Of a stretch of 64,000 bases of DNA, positions 17,159 through 25,193 are shown piece after piece. Origin of the DNA: Pusillimonas caeni (GTDB lineage Bacteria > Pseudomonadota > Gammaproteobacteria > Burkholderiales > Burkholderiaceae_B). The position numbers were made by a program, and so were the translations under genes. Each line of letters starts with the position of its first letter. Position 1 is the stretch's first letter. Where the stretch lies: NCBI RefSeq assembly GCF_003545815.1, contig NZ_PDUW01000006.1, positions 186,001 through 250,000 of the forward strand. Reading direction: 5' to 3'. Under the pieces are notes generated by a model, which saw only the letters and a program-made list of their open reading frames with translations, was not told where the DNA came from and searched no databases.

Positions 17159-19168
17159 TCAAAACCGGCGGGCGGTGAAGAAGGAATCGTGCAGGGCATC
17201 CATCACCCGGCCGTCCTGGCGCACGGTGCCGATCAGTTCGACGGGCAGGCCCGGAGCGGCGTTGGCAAGCTCGTCCAGCAGCTCGACGCGGGGCGCATAG
17301 CCGCAGGCGATCACCACCGTGCCGGCGGGCAGCACTTCTTCGTGGCCGCCCGCAGCATTCGCGATGCGAACCCCCTGTTCGCCGATTTCGAGCGCGCGCG
17401 TGGACGTTTTGACATGCACACCATGTTCGGCGAGCAGCGCCGGCATGCCCATCTCGTCGGTGAAGACGTAGCCTTCGGACAGTATCTTGTCGGCCGCATC
17501 GATCAGCGTCACCTCGCGCCGCCGCGCACGCTGCAGCCAGACCGCCGTGTCGCAGCCGGTCATGCCCGCGCCCACGATCACCACCGGGCCTTCGACAGAG
17601 GCGGGATCCGTGATGTCCTGCGCCATCACCACCCTGCCGCCCGAGACGCGCCCCTCGAAAGGCGTCGGCGCCCGGCCGGTGGCCAGCATCACCCGGTCGA
17701 ACCCTCCCCGGGCCAGCAGGTCGGCCGTCGCCTCTTCGGCCACGACCTTGATGCCATCGAGTTTGTGCACGAGGTGCGCAAGCAGCGCGCGCAAGTCGAC
17801 CTTGAGATCATGGCGCACCGCCGTATTGAGCTGCCCGCCCAATCGTTCTTTTTCGAACAGCACCACTTGATGGCCGCGCTCGGCCAGCACCCGGGCCGCA
17901 TTCATGCCGGCGGGGCCGCCACCCACCACCGCAATGCGTTCGCCGCGAGGCGCTTTTTCAATGGGGTAGCGGTACTCTTCTCCCATAGACGGATTGACCG
18001 TGCACCCCGCGCTGCGGCCCACGTTGAGCCCGCGGTGCAAGCAGCCGTCGTTGCAGCGTATACAGGGCGCGATGTCGCCCACCCTGCCCTGCTGCGTTTT
18101 CAAGGGCCAGTCGGGATCGGCCAGCAGCGGTCGGCCCAGGGAAACGAAGTCGGCGCTGCCCGAACCGACGATGTCGGCGGCCACGTCCGGCGCCACGATG
18201 GAGCCCGAGGCGATCACGGGTATCGACACGGCGGCCTTGATTTTTTCCCAGCCCCAGCGATGCAGGGCCCGCGGCATGTACCAGGGGCTGACCTCGTACT
18301 GCATCAAAGCATGATGGCCGCCCGAGCAATGGATGACGTCCACGCCCTCGGCCTCGAGCCGGCGGCACAATTCGACCGTCTCCTCGATGGTGATGCCGTC
18401 CTGCTCGTAGTCGACCACGGAAAGCCGGATGCTCAGCGGCGTCCGGCGCGGAATCTTGCCGCGGATGTTGCGCACGATGCCGATCAACAGCCGTATGCGG
18501 TTCTCGAACGAGCCGCCGTATTCGTCGCTGCGCTTGTTGGTGAAGGGCGACAGGAAATTGGTGATGAGATAACCGTGGCCGGCATGGACCTCGACCAGGT
18601 CGAAGCGGGCCCGCACCGCCCGAAGCGCCGCATCGCCGAAATCGACCATGACCTGCTCGATCTCGGCCACCGTCATGGGAACCGGCTTGACGCCGTACTG
18701 GACCTCGACCTCGTCCCAGGAGAGGTCGGAGGCCGCCTTGATCGGCGCCGTGCCCAGAAATTTCTGGCGTCCGCCATGCGCCAGCTGCATGCCTATCTTG
18801 GCGCCGGCCGCATGCACCTCGTCGACCAGCCAGCCCATGCCCGGCACGTGCTCGCGGCGCGTATTGCCCAATTGGCAATGGATGGCCTTGGCCGCATCGT
18901 CATCGATATAGGTGTACTCGGTCATGACCAGGCCCGTGCCGCCCTCGGCCAGGCGCTTGTAATGATTGACGGAGCGTTGGGTGACCGTGCCGTCCATATT
19001 GGACAGGCCGGTGGACTGGGGCGATTTGACGATGCGGTTCTTCAGCAGCAGGCTGCCGATGCGTCCGGGCTGGAACAGGACGTCCAGTCCAGGCTTCTGG
19101 CTGGAACCGGGGTGTTCCGGGGCGCTGGACGCCTGGTCCGCGCGATTGGCTTCGATCACACTGCTCAT
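17159..19168 (-). CDS. Fe-S flavoenzyme of the old yellow enzyme/2,4-dienoyl-CoA reductase type
   Basis: This 669-residue protein has the FadH/trimethylamine dehydrogenase architecture. An N-terminal TIM barrel (about 28-365) carries 'LVEVHAGHGYLITNFLSPFTN' features (key residues HAGHGYL, FLSP), a 4Fe-4S cluster motif follows (Cys369, Cys372, Cys376, Cys389), and a C-terminal dinucleotide domain has 'AVVGGGPAGMNAARVLAE' and 'VIVGAGMTGCDTAVWL'. It may reduce an enoyl or dienoyl-CoA or a ring-derived enone with NAD(P)H. I chose the ATG at 19168 because CAGGAGGAG lies just upstream (19171-19180). It is the last gene of the minus-strand catabolic cluster. The substrate is unknown. Confidence 0.85.
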   Translation of the reverse strand: MSSVIEANRADQASSAPEHPGSSQKPGLDVLFQPGRIGSLLLKNRIVKSPQSTGLSNMDGTVTQRSVNHYKRLAEGGTGLVMTEYTYIDDDAAKAIHCQLGNTRREHVPGMGWLVDEVHAAGAKIGMQLAHGGRQKFLGTAPIKAASDLSWDEVEVQYGVKPVPMTVAEIEQVMVDFGDAALRAVRARFDLVEVHAGHGYLITNFLSPFTNKRSDEYGGSFENRIRLLIGIVRNIRGKIPRRTPLSIRLSVVDYEQDGITIEETVELCRRLEAEGVDVIHCSGGHHALMQYEVSPWYMPRALHRWGWEKIKAAVSIPVIASGSIVAPDVAADIVGSGSADFVSLGRPLLADPDWPLKTQQGRVGDIAPCIRCNDGCLHRGLNVGRSAGCTVNPSMGEEYRYPIEKAPRGERIAVVGGGPAGMNAARVLAERGHQVVLFEKERLGGQLNTAVRHDLKVDLRALLAHLVHKLDGIKVVAEEATADLLARGGFDRVMLATGRAPTPFEGRVSGGRVVMAQDITDPASVEGPVVIVGAGMTGCDTAVWLQRARRREVTLIDAADKILSEGYVFTDEMGMPALLAEHGVHVKTSTRALEIGEQGVRIANAAGGHEEVLPAGTVVIACGYAPRVELLDELANAAPGLPVELIGTVRQDGRVMDALHDSFFTARRF

Positions 19169-19268
19169 TGACTCCTCCTGTCGTGTCGTCGTCGCCGGCC
19201 CCGGTCCGGGGTTTGCCGACACGGAAGGGCAGCCCGTTCAGTGTCGACAGACCCCGGCTGTCCGGAGG

Positions 19269-20075
19269 TCAGCTGTCTGGTTCGTAAAACAAATTTCCGG
19301 TTCTCATGGGCGGAACGTTGGTGGCCGTCCCGTTGGTCCATGACAGCCGCGCAGGACGCTGCGAACCGCCCTGTACGTTGAATTCGATCTTTATGCCCAG
19401 CCCGCGCGCGGCGATGGCCAGCGCCTCGGGCCGGAAGTCGGGATTGGCGTCCAGGACCAGGCCCAGCGCGGCATCGATCAGGTGGAACTCCAGAATGTGC
19501 TTGGCCAGCTCACCATCGCGAGCCACCGAGGCGTTCAGCAGCAAGCGGTCTATCTCGCAGAACTCCTCGGGCGCGCGCGGCCGGCTGAAGTAAATGCGCT
19601 GATGCCGGATGATCTTGAGATAGATCGATTCGATCATTTCGCGTATGGCTTGCGGGTAATGCACCAGCACAGCCTCGTGGAAGCGGTGATGGGCATCCTG
19701 GAATTCCTTGGTGCGCTCGGCCCCCTCCTGCATGCTTTCCAGCGCCTGGGCCATGGCGGCCAGATCCGTCTCGGTCAATTGCGCGGTCACGGCGGCTACC
19801 ACGGGCGGCTCGATCAGCAGGCGTATGGCATAGAGCTGCTCGGTTTCCTCGAAAGTGACGGGCGAAACCTCCATGCCGCGATTGGTGGCGGCCACCACCA
19901 GGCCGGTCTGCTGCAGTCGGTTCAAGGCTTCGCGCAAGGGCGTCCTGCTGACGTCCAGTTCGTCGGCCAAGTCGCTTTGCGACAGCTTGCGCCCGGGAAG
20001 ATAAACGCCGTTGATGATTCTGTCCGCCAGTACACGGTAGATCTCGTCGACCGAATGGCCTCGTTTCTCTGCCAC
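19269..20075 (-). CDS. GntR-family (FCD domain) transcriptional regulator
   Basis: This 268-residue regulator has a winged helix-turn-helix (about residues 10-75, 'LSQSDLADELDVSRTPLREAL') and an FCD effector domain with the 'DAHHRFHEAVL' metal/ligand motif (Asp127, His133). FCD regulators usually repress catabolic operons and are released by an organic acid. It sits inside the 17.2-31.7 kb cluster and is the only regulator there, so it is the natural candidate to bind the two related palindromes at 27857-27876 and 31752-31771. The C-terminal 50 residues after the FCD domain are unusual for the family. Confidence 0.85.
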   Translation of the reverse strand: MAEKRGHSVDEIYRVLADRIINGVYLPGRKLSQSDLADELDVSRTPLREALNRLQQTGLVVAATNRGMEVSPVTFEETEQLYAIRLLIEPPVVAAVTAQLTETDLAAMAQALESMQEGAERTKEFQDAHHRFHEAVLVHYPQAIREMIESIYLKIIRHQRIYFSRPRAPEEFCEIDRLLLNASVARDGELAKHILEFHLIDAALGLVLDANPDFRPEALAIAARGLGIKIEFNVQGGSQRPARLSWTNGTATNVPPMRTGNLFYEPDS

Positions 20076-20297
20076 TTTTCCTTGCTCCTGTAATCAGTCC
20101 TCGGGGCGAACCCTGACTCGCCCGTGGTCAAGTCTGGAATGATAACGTCGAACCTCTTTCCGCCTCGAAGCGCAAGCGTCGGAGCCGGCGCAGGCAGCCG
20201 CCACGTTCGAGGCGATGCCTGCACCCTTCTGCCGTACCCCGCAGCTGCGCACACTGATCATGAAGCTTTCCTGCATCATCGACACACTTTGCCGCCC
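20076..20297. promoter_or_regulatory. Gap upstream of the gntR gene
   Basis: This 222-bp gap separates the end of the carbon-nitrogen hydrolase gene from the start of the GntR gene; both are on the minus strand. It is long enough to hold a separate gntR promoter. I see no copy of the palindrome found upstream of the importer and dioxygenase genes, and no clear terminator hairpin. Confidence 0.4.
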
Positions 20298-21158
20298 TTA
20301 GATTTCCAGGGGCTCATTTGCGTACACATCGGGCCGGCACACGTCCAGAACGGGCAGTTTGGCGCGTATCCGGGTCACCTTGTCGAGATCGAGCTCGACC
20401 ACGCGTACAGCCTTGGGAGCCGTGCCCAGGTCGGCCATGACGTCGCCCCAGGGACCCGCCACCAGAGCATGGCCGTAGGTCTCGAAGCCTGACCGCACCG
20501 CGTCGTCGGACGTGATGGTGGCCGAAGCCACGACGTAGGCCTCGTTCTCGATGGCGCGCGCACGGACCAGCACCTCCCAGTGGGCCTCTCCCGTGGTCTG
20601 GGTGAAGGCCGCCGGGATCAGGATGACCTCGGCGCCCGCCCGGGCCAGTTGCCGAAACATCTCGGGGAAGCGGATGTCGAAGCAGATGGACAGGCCCACC
20701 TTGACGCCTTTCACATTGGCGATGACCAGTTGCCCGCCGGCCGCCTCGACGTCCGAGGCGCGGAAGGCCGTGCCATTGACCACGGCGTTGAACAGATGGA
20801 CCTTGTCGTACGAACCCTGGACGCCGCCGTCTTCGCGAATGACCAGCGCCGTGTTCTGCAGCAGCGGCCGTTCGGACTTCTGCTTGAAGCCGCCTACTAC
20901 CACAGTCGCACCGGCGCGCCGGGCGGCATCGCGAATCGCAGTTATTTCCGGCCCGTCCAGCCTGACCGCCGCCGCGCGCATCTCGGCATTGCTGCCTATG
21001 CACAGCGCGTTCTCGGGCACCACGATCAACTCCGCACCCTGGGCGCCGGCCTGTTCGATCGCCGCCAGCACATCGTTCAGATTGGCTTGCACATCGCGCG
21101 TGGGCTGCAACTGCATCAGGCCGACGCGCAGGCTGCGGTTGGGAGCGGACTCAGGCAT
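20298..21158 (-). CDS. Carbon-nitrogen hydrolase (nitrilase superfamily, Nit/omega-amidase type)
   Basis: A 286-residue amidase of the nitrilase superfamily with the Glu-Lys-Cys triad visible: Glu49 in 'LIVVPENAL', Lys119 in 'YDKVHLF' and Cys159 in 'VGLSICFDIRFPE'. This branch hydrolyses omega-amides, deaminated glutathione or other small amides. It overlaps the upstream LigA-LigB dioxygenase gene by 8 bp, so the two are coupled. In this cluster it may deamidate a ring-cleavage product; because a NicX-like enzyme is next but one, a maleamate-type amide is one idea, but this is inference. It could also be an ordinary repair amidase. Confidence 0.82.
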   Translation of the reverse strand: MPESAPNRSLRVGLMQLQPTRDVQANLNDVLAAIEQAGAQGAELIVVPENALCIGSNAEMRAAAVRLDGPEITAIRDAARRAGATVVVGGFKQKSERPLLQNTALVIREDGGVQGSYDKVHLFNAVVNGTAFRASDVEAAGGQLVIANVKGVKVGLSICFDIRFPEMFRQLARAGAEVILIPAAFTQTTGEAHWEVLVRARAIENEAYVVASATITSDDAVRSGFETYGHALVAGPWGDVMADLGTAPKAVRVVELDLDKVTRIRAKLPVLDVCRPDVYANEPLEI

Positions 21159-22260
21159 GCACTGCCTCCAGTTGGTCGACGTTCATGTTCACCACCGTCC
21201 ATCCGCCTCCGGAAGCCTGCAACGGTTCGTAGGCATAGACTTCGGCGCGTATGCCGGGCCCGAGCGCGCCCAGCACGATCAGCCAGTTGAGGAATTCGTA
21301 CTGCCCGTGGTCGAGCAGCGGATACGGCTCCAGATCCGCCAGATCCAGGCCGCGTCCGTGGCGCATCATCTGCAGAATGTAGTCATCGAACACCGTATCC
21401 ACCCCGCCGAACTTGCCCGGATCGAGCCAGTGCGACAAGCCGCCGGTGGCCAGCAGGGCGATGCGCTTGTCCGAAGCCTGGATCGCGCGGCGCATGGCTT
21501 GGCCGAAGGCGCGGGCGCCGTAGGGAGAGAAGGTGCGCGCCGGCTGGGTGACTATCGGCACCACGGGAAGATCGGGACGCGGCAGAACCTGGCGCAGCGG
21601 CACGATGAGCCCGTGATCCAGATTGACCACCGGCGCCGCCTCGACTTCCAGCTGGCTGCTGCGCGCGCTGTCGACGATCCGGCGGGCGAAATCGGGCGCG
21701 CCGCGCAGCTTCAGGTCGATGTCGGGACGCTTGAAGAAGTCCATCGAACCCTGGTGGGCCTCGCCCACGCCCACCACGAAGGCGCCTGTCTCGAAGCTCT
21801 GGAAATGGCAGTCGGTGGTCACGACGACGAGATCGGGCTGTGCGGCTTCGAGAGCCTGGCGCAGCTTGGCATAGCCCGCCTTGAGCCGTTCCACGGCCTC
21901 AGGCGGATCGATCTCGGGCCGGGCCAGCAGGTCGGGCACATGAGAGCATCCGCCGGCAAACACGATGTTCGAGGGCACGTCGGGTACCGCCGTGGAAGCG
22001 CGTCCGTCGAAGGTGAATTTCTCGCTGCTGCTGCTGTCGGACAGATCGTCCTGGAACCAGCGGCTGACGAGTATGGTGACGCCGTCGTTCACGCCCGCCG
22101 AGCGCAGCAGATTGCGTTCGCCCCGAGCGATGACGTCGGCCCAGTGCGCGTCCAGACCCAGTTCGGCTCCGACCCGAGCCGGGTCGGCCTTGAATCGCGC
22201 CAGCAGCTCGGGCGTCTGTCCCAGCTTGAGAATGGCGGCTTCCAATACTTTCTTGTCCAT
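21151..22260 (-). CDS. Class III extradiol dioxygenase with fused LigA-like and LigB-like domains
   Basis: This 369-residue protein combines an N-terminal all-helical LigA-like domain (about 1-75: 'LKLGQTPELLARFKADP', 'GLDAHWADVIARGE') with a C-terminal LigB catalytic domain (about 98-360). Likely ligands and catalytic residues are His107 ('GGCSHVPDLL'), His152 ('DCHFQSF'), His216 ('NLDHGLIVPL'), His277 ('GGLSHWLD') and Glu322. It should cleave a catechol-type or protocatechuate-like ring with Fe(II) and oxygen. I chose the ATG at 22260; a GTG at 22278 is also in frame. The domain order (LigA first) is the reverse of gallate dioxygenases such as DesB. Confidence 0.82.
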   Translation of the reverse strand: MDKKVLEAAILKLGQTPELLARFKADPARVGAELGLDAHWADVIARGERNLLRSAGVNDGVTILVSRWFQDDLSDSSSSEKFTFDGRASTAVPDVPSNIVFAGGCSHVPDLLARPEIDPPEAVERLKAGYAKLRQALEAAQPDLVVVTTDCHFQSFETGAFVVGVGEAHQGSMDFFKRPDIDLKLRGAPDFARRIVDSARSSQLEVEAAPVVNLDHGLIVPLRQVLPRPDLPVVPIVTQPARTFSPYGARAFGQAMRRAIQASDKRIALLATGGLSHWLDPGKFGGVDTVFDDYILQMMRHGRGLDLADLEPYPLLDHGQYEFLNWLIVLGALGPGIRAEVYAYEPLQASGGGWTVVNMNVDQLEAVHA

Positions 22261-22282
22261 GGCTTTATCCCGTTCCACTCGT

Positions 22283-23311
22283 TCAGCCGACCAGCTCGGT
22301 CATGCGCTGCAGTTGACCCTCGACCACGACGGCCCGGCCGTCGATCTCCACCGTGCAACCCCGCATGGGGATGTCAAGGTGCGCGGGCGTCTCGCGCTGG
22401 GCAAAGCGGTTCGAACCCGTCGACCACATGAAGTTGCCCGCCACCGAACGCAGCTCCTGACCGTACAGGCTGCGCGGATCGTAGACGTCCAGCGCCGTCC
22501 AGCTGGCGTTCGGATGCATGCCCCAGCCCGCATGCGACAAGGCGTATACGGCCGGGTCGTTCCAGCGCTTGAAGTAGTCCTGCAGCAGGAAGGCCTCGGG
22601 GCCGTCGCCATCGATGGCGGTGATGAAGCCGTCCTTGACCGTGAGCTCCACCGGCGTCTGCACGCAGCGCTGCCAGGGGATGATGACGTCGCCGGCCCGC
22701 AGCACGATGCGCCCCTGGGCGCTGCGGTCGCGCGGGAAGCAGGCGATGAAGCCGCTGGGCCAGTGGTCCCAGCGCGCCGGCTCGTCCACATAGCCCCATT
22801 GCCGCGTGATGGGCAGTTCGGGCGATGAGATGTCGTAGCTGAGGTCGGTGCCGGCCGAGCTGGTCACGCGCATGACCTGGCCCTGCTTGAGCAACTCCGC
22901 AGCGGCATCGACGTCGGCGCGCAGCGCCTCGTCGCCCATCAGCCGTTCGAGCACGTCGGCCGGTTCGGCCACGAACAGCATGCGCTTGCCCTTGCCGATG
23001 ATGCTGGTGCGCACATTCGAGTGGATCAGGCCGCCCACGGTCAGGTCGATGACCAGGTCGCATTCGCCCGCGGCCGACAACAGGGCCGGAACCTCGCGCC
23101 CGTCCGACGTATAAGGCGGCAACGTGGGATTCGACAAGCTCGACGCGCCCAGCACCAGCACGCCCGCGCCCAGGGCGCGCGCCGCCGCGACGGCCGCATC
23201 GACATACTCGGGCTTGCGCCCGTATTCGAAAATCACCGCGACGGTCTGGCTGTCGTCCAGACCGCATAGTTTGTATTGCTTCACGAAGAGTTCGGTCAGC
23301 GACATGCTCAT
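22283..23311 (-). CDS. NicX-like (2,5-dihydroxypyridine 5,6-dioxygenase family) protein
   Basis: This 342-residue protein resembles NicX, the M29-aminopeptidase-related Fe(II) dioxygenase that opens 2,5-dihydroxypyridine. Shared patterns are 'YVDEPARWDHWPSGF' (residues 174-188), 'LSHAGWGMHPNASWTALD' and 'AHLDIPMRGC'. The expected iron ligands are present as His260 and His311-x-Asp313. I chose the ATG at 23311, preceded by GGAGA; a longer frame runs back into the upstream SDR gene. It ends 22 bp before the LigA-LigB gene. It could instead be an uncharacterised M29-like hydrolase, but the dioxygenase triad is convincing. The true substrate is not known. Confidence 0.75.
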   Translation of the reverse strand: MSMSLTELFVKQYKLCGLDDSQTVAVIFEYGRKPEYVDAAVAAARALGAGVLVLGASSLSNPTLPPYTSDGREVPALLSAAGECDLVIDLTVGGLIHSNVRTSIIGKGKRMLFVAEPADVLERLMGDEALRADVDAAAELLKQGQVMRVTSSAGTDLSYDISSPELPITRQWGYVDEPARWDHWPSGFIACFPRDRSAQGRIVLRAGDVIIPWQRCVQTPVELTVKDGFITAIDGDGPEAFLLQDYFKRWNDPAVYALSHAGWGMHPNASWTALDVYDPRSLYGQELRSVAGNFMWSTGSNRFAQRETPAHLDIPMRGCTVEIDGRAVVVEGQLQRMTELVG

Positions 23312-23354
23312 ATCATTCTCCAGTATCTGTTCGTAGGGCCGGGGCCCGTCAGCG

Positions 23355-24131
23355 CTAAACCGAGCGCACGGCGCCGCCGTCGATCTGCAGGGTGGCGCCG
23401 GTGACGAAGCCCGCCGCGGGCGAGGCCAGGTAGGCCACGGCATTGGCGACCTCTTCCGGATCGCCCCAGCGCCCGAGCGGGATGTCCTTGACGATCTGTT
23501 CGATCTCTTGCTCGGGAGTCGTGCCGTTCTTCTCGGCCTTGGCCCTGACGATGTCGGTCATGCGGTCGGTTCCCGTGGCGCCGGGCTGCAGCTGGTTCAC
23601 GCGCACACCGGCGGGCCCGAGTTCCAGCGCCATCTGCTTGCACAGCGACGACAGCGCAGAGCGCATCGAGGCCGACAAGGCCCCCGAGGCCGCCGGCTGC
23701 TTGACCCAGGTGGAGGTCAGGAAGACGATGCTGCCCGATTTGTTGCGCGCCATGTGGCGGGCGCCTGCCAGGGCCAGCTGCAGCACCGGCCTCACCAGCA
23801 GGTCGAAGGCTCCTTCCCAGTCCGGCAGTTCGGTCTCGAGGAAAGGCTTGAGCCGGGGGCCGGGCGTGTTCAGCACCAGGATGTCGAGCCGTCCGAAGCG
23901 TTCGATCACGGTATCCGCCAGGCGGCCGGTCGCCTCGCGGTCGCCCAGATCGACCCCGATCGGGACAATGCGGCCGCCCCCCGGAAATGTCTGCTCGGCC
24001 ACGCCGTCCATGCTGCGCGACGCAGCCGCCACGACGGCGCCCTCTTTGGCCAGGCGCTGGGCCACGGCCTGGCCTATGCCCTTGCTCGCCGCCGTGACCA
24101 AAGCGAATTTTCCTGCCAACTGTAAATCCAT
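23355..24131 (-). CDS. SDR-family protein lacking the YxxxK catalytic pair
   Basis: A 258-residue short-chain dehydrogenase/reductase homologue with a cofactor loop 'TAASKGIG' (13-20) and a FabG-like C-terminus 'GFVTGATLQIDGG'. The usual NNAG becomes 'LNTPGP', and the catalytic Tyr-x3-Lys is replaced by Leu152 and Met156 in 'ALSASMRSAL'. Ser140 is kept. Such divergent SDRs form a recognisable subgroup; they may bind nucleotide without classical dehydrogenation. I chose the ATG at 24131 with GAGGTAG upstream rather than a TTG at 24149. It lies between the importer genes and the ring-cleavage genes. Confidence 0.78.
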   Translation of the reverse strand: MDLQLAGKFALVTAASKGIGQAVAQRLAKEGAVVAAASRSMDGVAEQTFPGGGRIVPIGVDLGDREATGRLADTVIERFGRLDILVLNTPGPRLKPFLETELPDWEGAFDLLVRPVLQLALAGARHMARNKSGSIVFLTSTWVKQPAASGALSASMRSALSSLCKQMALELGPAGVRVNQLQPGATGTDRMTDIVRAKAEKNGTTPEQEIEQIVKDIPLGRWGDPEEVANAVAYLASPAAGFVTGATLQIDGGAVRSV

Positions 24132-24161
24132 TGCTGCTACCTCTTTCAATGTTCAACCAAT

Positions 24162-25193
24162 TCATTTCTTGGAGAAGGCCATGGCGAAGATGAGCAGGGC
24201 GCCCACCACCATGGTCTGGGCATAGGCTCCGATCTGCATCAGGTTCATGCCGTTCTGCACCATGACGATCAGGAAGGTGCCCGCCACCACCGCCAGGGTG
24301 CGGCCCACGCCCCCGGTCAGCGCCGCGCCGGCGATCACGCAGGCCGCGATCGACTCGAGCGGAAAGGTGGTGCCTATGCTGGCTTCACCCGTTCCCAGGC
24401 GCGCCGTCAGCAACACGCCGGACAACGCCGACAGCACGCCGGACAGCACGAAGGCCATGATGGTGGCGCGTTCGGTGCGCACGCCCGACAGGGTGGCGGC
24501 CCGGGGGTTTCCGCCTATGGCGTACAAGTGCCGGCCATAGCGCGTCCACTCGAGCAGGACGTAGACCGCGGCGATCGCCAGCAACACGACCAGGACGGGG
24601 GACGGGATGCCCAGGAAATAACCATAGCCGAACGCCTGTCCGAACTCCTGCGGCAGACCGTAGATGGGCACACCGCCGCTCAGGTACAACGCCACGCCGA
24701 ACACCACCGAGGACATGCCCAGCGTCATCATGAAGGAAGGAATGCGCAGCACCGCCGTGCCGATGCCGTTGAGCAGGCCGACAACGGCGCCGACCAGCAG
24801 GGCGGCCCCCGTGCCCATGGCGATGGCCCACTCGGCGGACCCTTCCCCGTTCTGGTAGAGGCCGCTCATGGTGAGCGAGGCCGAGATCGACGAGAGTGCG
24901 ACGATGGTGCCCACCGACAGATCGATGCCGCCGCCCACCAGCACGATGAGCTGGGCCAGCGCCACCAGCATCAGGTAGACCGATTGGCGCGACACGTTGA
25001 GCTGGTTGTCGAGCGAGAAAAAACCCGGCGCCGAGAAAGCGAAGATCAGCAGCGCCACCAGAAAAAGGCCCGGCAGCACCAGCTTGTGCTGGTTGTGCTG
25101 CAGCCAGCGCGACAGGCTCGGCGGCCTGGCGCCGTCGGCGGGGGCAAGCGTGGATACCGATTGAGAGGAAGTCATGGACATGGTCGGAATCAC
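24162..25193 (-). CDS. Ribose-type ABC transporter permease (RbsC-like)
   Basis: A 343-residue inner-membrane permease with about eight to ten hydrophobic segments. The 'LIVLVGGGIDLSVGTIVALSS' region (key residues GGGIDLSVG) is the RbsC/AraH hallmark, and 'SGVLSALSGVLLTARLG' and 'GAALTGGVGRTLAVVAG' are also typical. The start overlaps the stop of the ATPase gene by 4 bp (ATGA). It forms the membrane channel for the TorT-like binding protein encoded at 26765-27826. Alternative starts a few codons in are possible. Confidence 0.9.
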   Translation of the reverse strand: MIPTMSMTSSQSVSTLAPADGARPPSLSRWLQHNQHKLVLPGLFLVALLIFAFSAPGFFSLDNQLNVSRQSVYLMLVALAQLIVLVGGGIDLSVGTIVALSSISASLTMSGLYQNGEGSAEWAIAMGTGAALLVGAVVGLLNGIGTAVLRIPSFMMTLGMSSVVFGVALYLSGGVPIYGLPQEFGQAFGYGYFLGIPSPVLVVLLAIAAVYVLLEWTRYGRHLYAIGGNPRAATLSGVRTERATIMAFVLSGVLSALSGVLLTARLGTGEASIGTTFPLESIAACVIAGAALTGGVGRTLAVVAGTFLIVMVQNGMNLMQIGAYAQTMVVGALLIFAMAFSKK

